The translations under genes and the position numbers were made by a program. Positions 24,312-32,787 of a stretch of DNA of 64,000 nucleotides are shown here, one piece after another. The first letter of the stretch is position 1. Each line of letters begins with the position of its first letter. The DNA is taken from assembly GCA_034422355.1 (NCBI GenBank), contig DAOUJS010000200.1, positions 1-64,000 of the forward strand. The letters are read 5' to 3'. A model generated the notes under the pieces. It did no database searches, was not told the origin of the DNA, and was given only the letters and a program-made list of their open reading frames with translations. Source of the DNA: CATOSP01 sp034422355 (GTDB taxonomy: Bacteria; Chloroflexota; Dehalococcoidia; Lucifugimonadales; UBA3495).

Positions 24312-25703
24312 TCACTGGCCAGGCGGCCCCTGCATCCCCGGCAAGTAACGGTACGGAGTCGGCGCACCGGGCAGGTCAAGCCTGTCCGTGATGGGATCGA
24401 TGATGCTCCAGGCCAGTTCAATTTCGTCGCTGCGGGTGAACAGCGATGCGTCACCGGCAAGGGCGTCCAGCAGCAGCCTCTCGTAAGCGTCTGGAATCTC
24501 AACGTCGTTGAAACCCTCATCGTAGCGGAACTCCAGGTCCACCGGACGCATCCTCAGCCCTGCCCCTGGAGCCTTGGCCTGGAATTCCAGTCCCACGCCC
24601 TCGTCGGGCTGAATGCGGATTGTCAGTTGGTTCCCCGGAATGTCCTCGTCGTCGGGCACCGGAAACAGCATGTGGGGCGGTGAGCGGAAATTGATGATCA
24701 TCTCCGTGTTCTTCGCCGGCAGACCCTTCCCCGACCTGAGATGGAAAGGCACGCCCTGCCACCGCCAATTGTCGATGAACAACCGCAGCGCGGCGTAGGT
24801 GGGAGTCTGCGACCCCGGGGCAACCCCCGGCTCGTAATGATAGCCCTCGTACTGGCCGACCACCAGGTGTTCTTCTATCTCCCGCAAAGAGGGGCGGCGC
24901 ACCGCGCTAAGCACCTTCACTTTCTCGTTTCGCAGCGCATCCGCCTCATAGGAATGGGGTGGGTCCATTGCAACCAGCGTCAACAGTTGCAGCAGGTGAC
25001 TCTGGAACATATCCCGCAGCACCCCGCTGCCATCGTAGTATTCCCCCCGCTCCCCGACCGTATCCTCCTCATCAACGTTGATCTCCACGCTGTCGATGTA
25101 GTTGCGGTTCCAGACGGGTTCAAAGATGGAGTTTGCGAAACGGAACACCAAAAGGTTCTGGACTGTCTCTTTGCCCAGGTAATGGTCGATGCGGTATATC
25201 TGGTCTTCGTTCAGATGTTTGTGCAGATGCTCATTCAGGTCCCGTGCCGTCCGGCCGTCGGAGCCGAAGGGCTTTTCGATAACGACGCGCCGCCACCCCG
25301 GACCGATGCCGGTCAGGCCCGCAGCCGCCAGGGCGGTTACTGCAGGAGCGTAAAGATCAGGCCGCAGCGCCAGGTAGTGAAGGCAGTTGATCCGGCCCGC
25401 ATCCTCTCCCGGCGCGAGTTGGGCAACGACTTGCCATGTCTGCACCATATCTTCCGGGTTGGTGACGTCAGCCTGAACATAGTTCAGCCTGCCGGCGAAT
25501 CCGGCCCATTCCTCCGGAGGCGTTTCCTGGTCCTGCAGCAGGTCCCGAAATTCGGCAGTGGACATCTCTCCCGGCGCAAACCCAATAATCTTCAGACCGG
25601 GAGGCAACTGCCTTTTGCAGTGCAAATCAAACAGCGCCGGAATAAGTTTCCGGCGGGAAAGGTTCCCCGTGGCCCCGAAAATGTTAATGAAAGTGGTTGG
25701 CAT
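24312..25703 (-). CDS. zwf: Glucose-6-phosphate 1-dehydrogenase
   Basis: The 463-residue enzyme oxidises glucose-6-phosphate to 6-phosphogluconolactone with NADP+ or NAD+, the first step of the oxidative pentose phosphate pathway. Motifs are the dinucleotide turn G-A-T-G-N-L-S-R-R-K (10-19), E-K-P-F-G (143-147) and the substrate and catalytic block R-I-D-H-Y-L-G-K-E (171-179). It is slightly shorter than the usual 480-510 residues but appears complete. No pgl, gnd or opcA gene is adjacent. Confidence 0.95.
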   Translation of the reverse strand: MPTTFINIFGATGNLSRRKLIPALFDLHCKRQLPPGLKIIGFAPGEMSTAEFRDLLQDQETPPEEWAGFAGRLNYVQADVTNPEDMVQTWQVVAQLAPGEDAGRINCLHYLALRPDLYAPAVTALAAAGLTGIGPGWRRVVIEKPFGSDGRTARDLNEHLHKHLNEDQIYRIDHYLGKETVQNLLVFRFANSIFEPVWNRNYIDSVEINVDEEDTVGERGEYYDGSGVLRDMFQSHLLQLLTLVAMDPPHSYEADALRNEKVKVLSAVRRPSLREIEEHLVVGQYEGYHYEPGVAPGSQTPTYAALRLFIDNWRWQGVPFHLRSGKGLPAKNTEMIINFRSPPHMLFPVPDDEDIPGNQLTIRIQPDEGVGLEFQAKAPGAGLRMRPVDLEFRYDEGFNDVEIPDAYERLLLDALAGDASLFTRSDEIELAWSIIDPITDRLDLPGAPTPYRYLPGMQGPPGQ

Positions 25704-25817
25704 GGCCCAAATCTCGGGTCCCTACATGGGTGCCAGTTGCAGGAAAATTCCAGGAAAACTCAAGGGGACATGAGGCATCGTAAAGAGGTTCAGGAAAATC
25801 AAACACCCAACGGCAGT

Positions 25818-26843
25818 CTAACCAATTACCCTCGTAACCGAGTGCGTCGTACCCCCAAAAGTCGGTATCCAGCAGGAGTGCTTGCCCGGCCCGCCTGTCA
25901 CTATGATGGTCAGGTCGTCCTCCCCTCGCACCATCGGGACCGGTCCATCGGGAATCCCTCCGAAGCGTTCCAAGAGTGTATCCTCAGTGTACCGCTCCAG
26001 GGGGACGAGTGCCCGGCGGCGCAGCCATTCCACTACATCCCGTTTGCTGAAGCCATCCCCGGCGATGGTTTCCGCGTGTTCCGGCCCCAGCGCCAGCAGC
26101 GTCTCCCCGCCTGTATAGGCATTGTTGGCCCCGGTCACCGCCATCGCGCCGGCCACTATCGTAAGTATGTCCTCCGCCGACCGGCCGGAATGATCATTGA
26201 TGTTGTGGGGAGGCTCCCCCGCAATGACCGTAACCGTGCTCTGGTCCCGGCCAAATCCCCGGTCAACGTGCAGCGGCTCCCAGGGATTGAGTTCCTCGTT
26301 CTCGGCTACGCAATAACCGTACTTGGAAGGCGCACCCTGGCTGGACATATCGCCGACTCCGGGGTATCCGCCTCCGATGTTCAGCATCGCCAGCCGGATT
26401 GCCCGACCGATGGTGGCATTCGCCCGCCACCCCGGGCCGAAGGCCCCCGAAGACCCGTTGAGTCCCAGTGCTTCCCGGATAGGCCCGTTGACGATGACCA
26501 GCGGAGCGCATGGGTGCGTGGTCGCCTGCACTGCGTAGAGGTTGAATGCGGGATCACTCATGGCGTCGACCGCCGCCACAATGACCGGAAAATACTCAGG
26601 AAGACACCCGGCCATCACTGCGTTGACCGCCAGTCTTTCCACCGTTGCGCCGCCCCAGTTGGGCGGAATCTCCGCAATTGCCTGGTTGGGCGGCAGGTCC
26701 GTCACCCGCAGCATCGACTCTACCTTCTCCGGAGTTGGCGGCGTGATCGGCAGACCGTCGGTCCAGCCTCGCTCGAGGTACAGATTCTGTACCGCATCGT
26801 ACTCGTCGGCGACTTCAATCCGCCGCGCGTTCAGCCCGAGCAT
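25818..26843 (-). CDS. Unknown protein in the UGSC operon
   Basis: This 341-residue protein starts 8 bases after the UGSC gene, with AAGGG before its ATG, so the two form an operon. It has G-W-T-D-G-L-P-I-T-P-P-T near residue 26, A-G-C-L-P-E-Y-F-P-V near 80, T-H-P-C-A-P near 108 and a G-P-G-W-R-A-N-A-T-I-G-R-A block. These well-ordered motifs look like a conserved enzyme family that I cannot name with confidence. Cys82 and Cys111 are candidates for redox work with the UGSC partner. No membrane segments are seen. Confidence 0.75.
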   Translation of the reverse strand: MLGLNARRIEVADEYDAVQNLYLERGWTDGLPITPPTPEKVESMLRVTDLPPNQAIAEIPPNWGGATVERLAVNAVMAGCLPEYFPVIVAAVDAMSDPAFNLYAVQATTHPCAPLVIVNGPIREALGLNGSSGAFGPGWRANATIGRAIRLAMLNIGGGYPGVGDMSSQGAPSKYGYCVAENEELNPWEPLHVDRGFGRDQSTVTVIAGEPPHNINDHSGRSAEDILTIVAGAMAVTGANNAYTGGETLLALGPEHAETIAGDGFSKRDVVEWLRRRALVPLERYTEDTLLERFGGIPDGPVPMVRGEDDLTIIVTGGPGKHSCWIPTFGGTTHSVTRVIG

Positions 26844-26851
26844 CTTGACCC

Positions 26852-27397
26852 TTACCGACCGGTCAGACCTGACACGATCAATGGCAGCAGATCGTCGGCT
26901 TTTGCCAGGACAGCTTCCGGCCTGAGACCGCCCAGGGGATGCTCAGTCACCGCCATTGCAAGTTCCGCCATCCCCAATGAGCGCCGTTCCACGTCCCCCA
27001 ACCGCCTGAACAGATGCGTGCATACCGTAACCGTCGGGACTCCCCGCCGCTCCAACTCCACCGAGTCGTGGATACTCCACGACGTGCAGGACCCTCAATC
27101 CGCCAGCCCGACGATCACCCCGTCGCTGACAGCCGCCAGTTAATCCAGCACCTGTTCCGACGCGCTGACCGATGCAGTAGGCTTGCCCCGGTGGGTGGCG
27201 CGGTTGATCTCATACTTCTCCCGCAGCAACTCCTCCAGCCTGCGAAACAGCACATCACCGTTGGGCTTGTTGTTCCATAGGAACCCTACCGGCCTGCCCT
27301 GCAGGTCTGAAAGCCGCGGCGCCATCGTCTCACGCAGTTCCCTGGGGGGTGCCGTTGGGTCCAGCACCACAAGGGTGCGGGCAGCACTGACAGTCAT
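26852..27397 (-). CDS. UGSC-family selenoprotein candidate, also interrupted by an in-frame TAA
   Basis: From the ATG at 27397 (GGAG upstream) the frame runs 85 residues to a TAA at 27142-27140. It then continues, without any shift, through 14 sense codons to TGA at 27097-27095 and on to a TAA stop at 26852. After the TGA comes G-S-C-T-S-W-S-I-H-D-S-V-E-L-E-R, so the motif is U-G-S-C, as in the UGSC (seleno)protein family. A hairpin 11 bases after the TGA fits a bacterial SECIS. The TAA falls where related proteins should have a normal residue, so it is a nonsense change or a sequence error. Function of the family is unknown. Confidence 0.72.
27065..27083 (-). promoter_or_regulatory. Candidate bacterial SECIS hairpin
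   Basis: On the minus strand GTCGTGGA-GTA-TCCACGAC is a perfect 8-bp stem, starting exactly 11 bases after the in-frame TGA at 27097-27095. Bacterial SECIS elements recognised by SelB lie at this distance inside the coding region. If the top pairs open, the loop holds the G-U typical of SelB binding. Confidence 0.6.
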
Positions 27398-27563
27398 AAC
27401 CCATTCTCCACTGCATCGGTCTGGTAGGAGCCGGACCAACCTGGCGTGGTCAGCCCCATGACAGCAGGCTAGGGTTTGGGGCCACCGGTGTCAAGGCCGG
27501 CACGGACGCATGACGCCGCATTCCCCCGGCCAAGTCTCCACTGCCATGTACAGAGGCCCATCC

Positions 27564-27592
27564 TTGTCAACCCTTGTAGCTGTGGATATGAT
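27564..27592 (+). promoter_or_regulatory. Sigma-70-type promoter of the CMD gene
   Basis: TTGTCA (27564-27569) and TATGAT (27587-27592) are separated by 17 bases, one mismatch from consensus in each box. The start codon is about 45 bases beyond the -10 box. Confidence 0.65.
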
Positions 27593-27636
27593 TCGGCTGA
27601 CATCCAACCACACGTATCCTCCCAAGGAGGGAAATC

Positions 27637-28194
27637 ATGGCCCGCACGCCCATACTCACCAGGGAAAACGCGCCCCAGCAGTTCCTGGAAGCATTCGATC
27701 ATGAGACTGCCAACAGCGGCGGCGTTGTCGCCTCCGGACCCGGCTCCGCGATGATCAATAGCCCCGAGATGCGCCGCCGCTGCAACTACCTGGCCGACTA
27801 CCTTCGTCAGGAATCATCCCTGCCCGACAAAATCCAGCAGCTCGCCATGCTCATTACAGCCCGCGCCACCGACTGCCAGTTCATCTGGAACGCCCACGCG
27901 GCCAGGGGAAGGTCCACGGGCTTGAGCGACGCCCTGGTCGACGCCATCCGGGACCGCCAGCCGCTGCCGGACATGCCGCCGGACGAAGCCGCGGTGGTCA
28001 AAGTAGGGACCGAGTTCTTCAACAACCGCAAGGTCAGCCAAGAAGCTTTCCAGGCCGGCATCGACCAGTTCGGGGCACAGGGATTGACCGAGTTGACCAC
28101 CCTGATCGGCTACTACGCCCTGCTGGCCATCAACGCCAACACCTTCGACATAGACCTGCCCGAGGAACGTGCCGAGCCGATACTGCCAATCTGA
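27637..28194 (+). CDS. Carboxymuconolactone decarboxylase-family (AhpD-like) protein
   Basis: The 185-residue helical protein has the CMD core: L-I-T-A-R-A-T-D-C-Q-F-I-W-N-A-H-A-A-R near residue 73. In AhpD-type enzymes the motif is CxxCxxxH. Here only one Cys and the His are present, so disulfide reductase chemistry is unlikely and a decarboxylase or other role fits better. A strong AAGGAGGG and a clear promoter precede the ATG. It is monocistronic. Confidence 0.85.
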   Translation: MARTPILTRENAPQQFLEAFDHETANSGGVVASGPGSAMINSPEMRRRCNYLADYLRQESSLPDKIQQLAMLITARATDCQFIWNAHAARGRSTGLSDALVDAIRDRQPLPDMPPDEAAVVKVGTEFFNNRKVSQEAFQAGIDQFGAQGLTELTTLIGYYALLAINANTFDIDLPEERAEPILPI

Positions 28195-28335
28195 TGCGGA
28201 GCGGCATGAAGAGAGTCAACTGGTTCTGAGTCAGTAGAGGGAGAGCCGCGGACCAGCGAGAACGGACCCGCCAGGCAAGCCCATCGCACTGAGAACGTCG
28301 CCCTATACCGTCGTACCGGCGGGAGGCGACGGATA

Positions 28336-28902
28336 CTATCCGTCCCCGGTGGGAATGTAGTCCAGCGTCATCGCCTTGACCGGGTTCGGCTTTCCCGGTG
28401 TCTCACCGATGGGAATAATTTCCGCGTGCAGGCTCCCCGGACTCAACTCGAGGAGGCCCACACCGCCAAGACGCAATTCCTTGTGCTGGGGATAGGTCAG
28501 GCTGCCGCTGTTTACCAGCACCACCCCTTCCCGGAGTTCCAATTGCTCCAGGTGCGTGTGCCCGGACACGATTATGTCCACCGGCGCAGGGAACGCCTCC
28601 TGCAGCTCTGCAACGGGCCGGAACTCCCGGTCCAGAATATGCACCATCCCGATCCGCCAACCCGCTATGTCCAGCATCTGGACTTCCTGCATCCGCGAGT
28701 CGGTCAGCGGATCGTTGTTCCCGGTGGAGCAAAGCACGGGCGCAAACTGCTCCAGCCAATCGAGGATGATGGGAGAGGTCAGGTCTCCCCCGTGCAGTAT
28801 CAGGTCCACGGAGGAGAAGAAAGCTGCGGGTTCCGGCCCCATCTGATCGGGAGTCCGGATGAGGGCAGGCAGGTGGGTGTCGGTAACCAGACCTATGCGC
28901 AT
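28336..28902 (-). CDS. YfcE/MJ0936-type metallophosphoesterase
   Basis: The 188-residue phosphodiesterase-like protein has the full metal-binding set: D8-x-H10, G-G-D near residue 39, G-N-N-D near 64, a mid His and the final G-H-T-H near 116. Members hydrolyse phosphodiesters with two metal ions, typically Mn2+. The natural substrate is unknown. The gene is alone on its strand and diverges from the Uma2 gene. Confidence 0.92.
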   Translation of the reverse strand: MRIGLVTDTHLPALIRTPDQMGPEPAAFFSSVDLILHGGDLTSPIILDWLEQFAPVLCSTGNNDPLTDSRMQEVQMLDIAGWRIGMVHILDREFRPVAELQEAFPAPVDIIVSGHTHLEQLELREGVVLVNSGSLTYPQHKELRLGGVGLLELSPGSLHAEIIPIGETPGKPNPVKAMTLDYIPTGDG

Positions 28903-28994
28903 TGGCTCAATCTAGCCCGAACCGCCAGCAATGTCAAATTTCCCGCAGCCCGAAGCGTCGACGCGAGACCTTTCTCCCAATCGCCCCACTCCGC

Positions 28995-29000
28995 TATAAT
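28995..29000 (+). promoter_or_regulatory. Perfect -10 box upstream of the Uma2 gene
   Basis: TATAAT lies 65 bases before the Uma2 start codon. The -35 region 17 bases upstream (TTCTCC) is weak, so only the -10 element is claimed. Confidence 0.35.
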
Positions 29001-29064
29001 CCGCTCCAACCGAAATGACTGCCTGTAACCAAAACTCCCGGCCCCGACCGGGGGGAGGTCTGTC

Positions 29065-29808
29065 ATGACCACGCCAGCCATCAGGATGCTGCCGTACAAT
29101 CGGGAAGGCGAAATCGATTACGCCAACCTGGAATTCGACCCCGACAAACCGGCGGCGGAAAAGCCCGACGCAATGGAACAGCGCGATGAACAGTCGGAAG
29201 TATACGGTATACTCAGGGCCAGGCTCACGGACTTTCAGCAGCGCCCTGATGTGTTTCTGGACTTCGACACCTACATCTGTTACGACCGGCGTAACCTGAA
29301 CGTGCGCATCTGTCCGGATATATGCCTGGCATTCGGAGTGGATGCCCGTGCCATCCGCCCTGACAGGCTCTACCTGCCCTGGCGGGTGGGGAAAGTCCCC
29401 GACTGGGTGCTGGAAGTTGCGTCGCCGACCACGGGGCGTGAGGACGTCAACCGCAAGCCCGGAATCTACGCCCGCATCGGCGTCCCCGAATACTGGCGGT
29501 TCGATCCCAGCGGCGGACGCTACCACGGCGAGCCGCTGTATGGAGGCATCCTGACCGGCGGCGTATACCAATCAGTGGAATTGACTACCGAACCAGACGG
29601 CATCCTGAAAGGGTACAGTCCGCTCCTGGGTCTCAGCCTGGCCTGGGACGAAGGCTGGCCCCGGTTATACGACCCGGACACTGCGCTTTACCTGGAAAAC
29701 TGGCGGCAGACCGCTGCCAGGGCTGAGGCCGAAGCCGCCGCCCGCGCCGAGGCCGAGGCCGAAGTGCGACGCCTGCGCGAGCAACTCCGCAGCCAGCAGC
29801 GGGGATAG
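29065..29808 (+). CDS. Uma2-family (DUF820) putative endonuclease
   Basis: The 247-residue protein has the PD-(D/E)XK fold marks of Uma2: I-C-P-D-I-C-L near residue 78 and W-V-L-E-V-A-S-P-T-T near residue 112, where Asp and Glu bind metal. V-P-E-Y-W follows. A C-terminal coil of Ala-Glu repeats is typical of the family. Uma2 proteins are numerous in Chloroflexota and cyanobacteria, and their cellular role is unproven. Members often occur singly, as here. Confidence 0.88.
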   Translation: MTTPAIRMLPYNREGEIDYANLEFDPDKPAAEKPDAMEQRDEQSEVYGILRARLTDFQQRPDVFLDFDTYICYDRRNLNVRICPDICLAFGVDARAIRPDRLYLPWRVGKVPDWVLEVASPTTGREDVNRKPGIYARIGVPEYWRFDPSGGRYHGEPLYGGILTGGVYQSVELTTEPDGILKGYSPLLGLSLAWDEGWPRLYDPDTALYLENWRQTAARAEAEAAARAEAEAEVRRLREQLRSQQRG

Positions 29809-29896
29809 CCTGACCCGCCGCTCCTGTTCAACTTTTCCTGCACCCATAGGCGACACGATCCAACTCAGAACACTCCCGAGGAGGTGGTAACAGAGG

Positions 29897-31093
29897 ATGC
29901 CTAGAGACAGCCGAATCGCAGCAATCGTGGGTATCAACGAATATCCCCTGCGGGTCGTCGGACCCGGCACCAACGCCCTCCAGATCAAGGCATCCTGCGC
30001 CGCCAAGGCCCTGGACGACGCCGGTTTTACCTGGCAGGATGTGGACGCGGTCTATGACACCGGCACCGACCAGGGCATAGGCGGCCTGGGGATTTGCGAA
30101 TACTTCGGGTTCAAGCCCAAGGTCATCGACAACACTTCCGTCGGCGGGACCTCCTACGAGTTCCACGCCAACCATGCCATGCGCATGATCGCCCAGGGCA
30201 AGTGCAACCTCGCCCTGATTACCTACGGCTCCACCGCCCACTCCGACCGGAGGGCCATCGGCACCGCGGGGGCCACGGGCCAGGGCGTCTCCAACATGCT
30301 CAATAACATGGAAGACCCCTGGGGCCTCACCCTCATCGGCAACTACGCTATGGTCAAGCAGCGCCACAAGCATCAGTACGGCACCACCGATGAGCAGTTC
30401 GCCGCCATCTCCGTCGCCACCCGCCGCCACGCCATGCGCAACCCAGAGGCAGTCAAGGCCATGACCGACCTCGAGTTCGTCGGCGTCCGTGAGATTACCG
30501 TCGAAGATGTGCTTGACTCCCGTGTGATCGCCTACCCGCTGCACCTGCTGGAGTGCTGCATGGTCTCCGACGGCGGCGGCGCAGTGCTCATTGCCTCTCC
30601 GGAGATGGCCCGCAACGCCCGCAAAAAGCCGGTCTGGATTATCGGCGCGGGCGAGGCCACCAAGTACCGGGAGAACGGCGGCGACATCACCGTCAGCGCC
30701 GGCGCCCAGTCCGCCCCCGTCGCCTTTGCCGAGGCCGGGGTATCCCCCTCCGAGATCGACATTCTTATGGCTTACGACTCCTTCACCATCACCGTCATGT
30801 GCATGATCGAGGACCTGGGCTTCTGCGCTAAGGGCGAGGGGGGCGACTTCGTAAGCGACGGCAAGCTCCACTTCGACGACCCCCGCAAGCCCACCATCAA
30901 CACCGATGGCGGCGGCCTGTCGTCCAACCATCCCGGCGCAAGGGGAATCTTCCTCCTGATGGAAGCCACTCGCCAACTCCGTGGCGAGTCCACTTCTCAG
31001 GTCGAAGGTGCGAAGCTGGCAGTGGCCGTGGGCAACGGCGGCCAACTCGGTTCCCGCCACGCCACCGGCGTAACCGTCCTCGCCTCAGACTAG
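29897..31093 (+). CDS. Thiolase-like lipid-transfer/aldolase-type protein
   Basis: The 398-residue protein has a thiolase fold of the SCP-x/Ltp type. The nucleophilic-Cys segment reads D-N-T-S-V-G-G-T-S, so the Cys is gone. The late His remains in L-S-S-N-H-P-G-A-R-G, and the final Cys motif reads G-G-Q-L-G-S-R-H. Thiolase-like proteins without the cysteines, paired with a DUF35 protein, include the Ltp2-type retro-aldolases of steroid side-chain breakdown. The DUF35 gene 76 bases downstream supports that model. AGGAGG precedes the ATG. Confidence 0.88.
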   Translation: MPRDSRIAAIVGINEYPLRVVGPGTNALQIKASCAAKALDDAGFTWQDVDAVYDTGTDQGIGGLGICEYFGFKPKVIDNTSVGGTSYEFHANHAMRMIAQGKCNLALITYGSTAHSDRRAIGTAGATGQGVSNMLNNMEDPWGLTLIGNYAMVKQRHKHQYGTTDEQFAAISVATRRHAMRNPEAVKAMTDLEFVGVREITVEDVLDSRVIAYPLHLLECCMVSDGGGAVLIASPEMARNARKKPVWIIGAGEATKYRENGGDITVSAGAQSAPVAFAEAGVSPSEIDILMAYDSFTITVMCMIEDLGFCAKGEGGDFVSDGKLHFDDPRKPTINTDGGGLSSNHPGARGIFLLMEATRQLRGESTSQVEGAKLAVAVGNGGQLGSRHATGVTVLASD

Positions 31094-31168
31094 CAACCAG
31101 CAGCCAACGGCCAGCGGCCGCAAACCAGTCGCTGGTAGCCGACCCATCAAACAGGAGTTGAAAATACT

Positions 31169-31585
31169 ATGCCGCCACTAAGGCCGCAGCCAAGGTTCCC
31201 CGAGAGCGACACCGAACCTTTCTGGGAAGCCACCAAGCGCCACGAATTGATCTACCAGACCTGCAACCGCTGCAACTGCGTCATCTTCTATCCACGTCGC
31301 CACTGCACCCGCTGCGGGTCCGATGACACCAAGTGGAACGTGTCCCAGGGCTTGGGCGCCGTCTATACCTTCAGCGTCATCGTTCAGAGCCGCCACCCGG
31401 CATTCAAGGACCTCGGCGCATACGCCGTGGCCTACGTCGACCTTGACGAGGGCTTCCGCATAATGACCAACATCGTGGGCATCCAGGACCCGACCACCGA
31501 CATCCAGTGCGGTATGCGGGTCAAACTGTGCTGGGAAGACCAGGGCGATGGTGAAGTCTCCCTCCCCATGTTCGAGCCTGCCTAG
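31169..31585 (+). CDS. Zn-ribbon OB-fold (DUF35) partner of the thiolase-like protein
   Basis: The 138-residue protein has an N-terminal zinc ribbon (C-N-R-C-N-C ... C-T-R-C-G-S, about residues 32-52) and a C-terminal OB fold that binds acyl-CoA in known relatives (ChsH2 type). It forms a complex with thiolase-like partners. The neighbouring gene is exactly such a partner. AGGAG precedes the ATG. Confidence 0.9.
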   Translation: MPPLRPQPRFPESDTEPFWEATKRHELIYQTCNRCNCVIFYPRRHCTRCGSDDTKWNVSQGLGAVYTFSVIVQSRHPAFKDLGAYAVAYVDLDEGFRIMTNIVGIQDPTTDIQCGMRVKLCWEDQGDGEVSLPMFEPA

Positions 31586-31622
31586 AAGACGCGGCGCAGA
31601 CAACGGACACGGAGTAAACAAA

Positions 31623-31647
31623 GCGCCCCCGGCCAGGCCAGGGGCGC
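31623..31647. terminator. Bidirectional hairpin between DUF35 and pspAA
   Basis: GCGCCCC (31623-31629) pairs with GGGGCGC (31641-31647), with further GGCC pairs inside. It is flanked by AAAC on one side and AAAA on the other, suiting termination of the convergent transcripts. Confidence 0.55.
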
Positions 31648-31704
31648 AAAACTCTGACAAATCGGAATCCTCCCGGCCACGGCCAGAGGCTGACACGCCG
31701 GTAT

Positions 31705-31983
31705 CTACCCTGGTACCAACCCCTCACCCACGAACATCTCTTCAGCTTCCAGCAGGGTCAGGTCCGGCTCAGGCAGAATCAGGTCCGACTCCACCAGTTC
31801 GTCCACCGGCACCGGCGAGCCGTTCTCCCGCACCATCCCCAGCATCCGGGACAGCAGGTCCTGGAACTTGGCCTCGTCCTCTTCCTCCACCGCCTCCACC
31901 AGTTCATTATCCAATTGGTTCAGGTCGTCGATGAAGGAACCCGGAAGGTTGTACTGGCCCTCGTTGGTGATTCGCACGATCAT
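31705..31983 (-). CDS. pspAA: PspA-associated protein PspAA
   Basis: The 92-residue protein begins M-I-V-R-I-T-N-E-G-Q-Y and has an acidic middle with D-E-L-V-E-S-D-L-I-L-P, which matches PspAA. PspAA is co-encoded with PspA/IM30 in many Gram-positive-type and Chloroflexota genomes and binds it. Its start overlaps the pspA stop by 4 bases (ATGA). Both act in membrane repair under stress. Confidence 0.85.
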   Translation of the reverse strand: MIVRITNEGQYNLPGSFIDDLNQLDNELVEAVEEEDEAKFQDLLSRMLGMVRENGSPVPVDELVESDLILPEPDLTLLEAEEMFVGEGLVPG

Positions 31984-32723
31984 GACCGCCCCTCCGGCAA
32001 TTGACCGCTACCACCTGTGCCCTGTCCGGAACCGGGAAGCGAAGCCTTCAGGCTGGCCAATTCATCCTCCACATTCTGGTCGGCCAGCATCCTGTCCAGT
32101 TCTCTGGAGATGTCATCCTTGCCGGAACCATCATCCAGGACTCCAGCCTCAGCCAACTCGTCGATCGCCCCGGCCCGGGCTCGCATCTTGTCAGTCTTCA
32201 TCTCGGCCCGTTCCATGGCCAGGCCGACGTCGCTCATCTCTTCGGAGATACCGCCCAGCGCCGCCCCTATGCGGACCTGTGCCTGAGCGGCGTTGTACTG
32301 GGCCTTGATGACCTCCTTCTTGGAACGGAAGGCCGTCACTTTAGCTTGGAGCCGTTGTTCCGCCTGGGTCAGCTTCTCCTGCTCCAACTCCATGCCCGCG
32401 ATCTGTTCGTCCAGGCCCTGAAGCTCAAGGACTGCGGCCTGTTTCCGTTGCAAGGCCAACCGCGCCAGGTCTTCCCGCCCTGCCTCCATCGCCTGCCGCG
32501 CCTGGCCGTCCAGCTTGGCCACGTTCTGCTGCACCTTGGTCGCTTGCTGCTGGATCTGCCGCTTGGCGGCCACCATCTCCACAACGCCCCGCTTCACGTT
32601 ACGCAGCATCTCCAGCTGCTTCTCATAAGAGTAGTCCAGCGTCTCGTTTGGGTCTTCCGCCTGGTCAAGTATGCGGTTCATCTTGGACTTGACAATCGTG
32701 GACATCCGCGACAGCACTCCCAT
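31980..32723 (-). CDS. pspA: PspA/IM30/Vipp1-family membrane-repair protein
   Basis: The 247-residue protein is almost wholly coiled coil. It starts M-G-V-L-S-R-M-S-T-I-V-K-S-K-M-N-R-I-L and contains D-P-N-E-T-L-D-Y-S-Y-E near residue 24, as in PspA. ESCRT-III-like PspA oligomerises on damaged membranes. It also controls the stress regulator in some phyla. It precedes pspAA and follows a small membrane protein gene. A DUF4178/DUF350 pair lies nearby on the other strand, as in the enterobacterial yjf set. Confidence 0.93.
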   Translation of the reverse strand: MGVLSRMSTIVKSKMNRILDQAEDPNETLDYSYEKQLEMLRNVKRGVVEMVAAKRQIQQQATKVQQNVAKLDGQARQAMEAGREDLARLALQRKQAAVLELQGLDEQIAGMELEQEKLTQAEQRLQAKVTAFRSKKEVIKAQYNAAQAQVRIGAALGGISEEMSDVGLAMERAEMKTDKMRARAGAIDELAEAGVLDDGSGKDDISRELDRMLADQNVEDELASLKASLPGSGQGTGGSGQLPEGRS

Positions 32724-32787
32724 CTGGTGCCTCCAATCAATTTCATGGTCTCGGCAACGGGATTAGCCGGACTAAGGACCGGCAGTC

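Noticed and set aside
24741..27143. 800-codon open frame on the plus strand
   Set aside because: It runs antisense across zwf and the UGSC operon, is low in complexity and shows no domain pattern.
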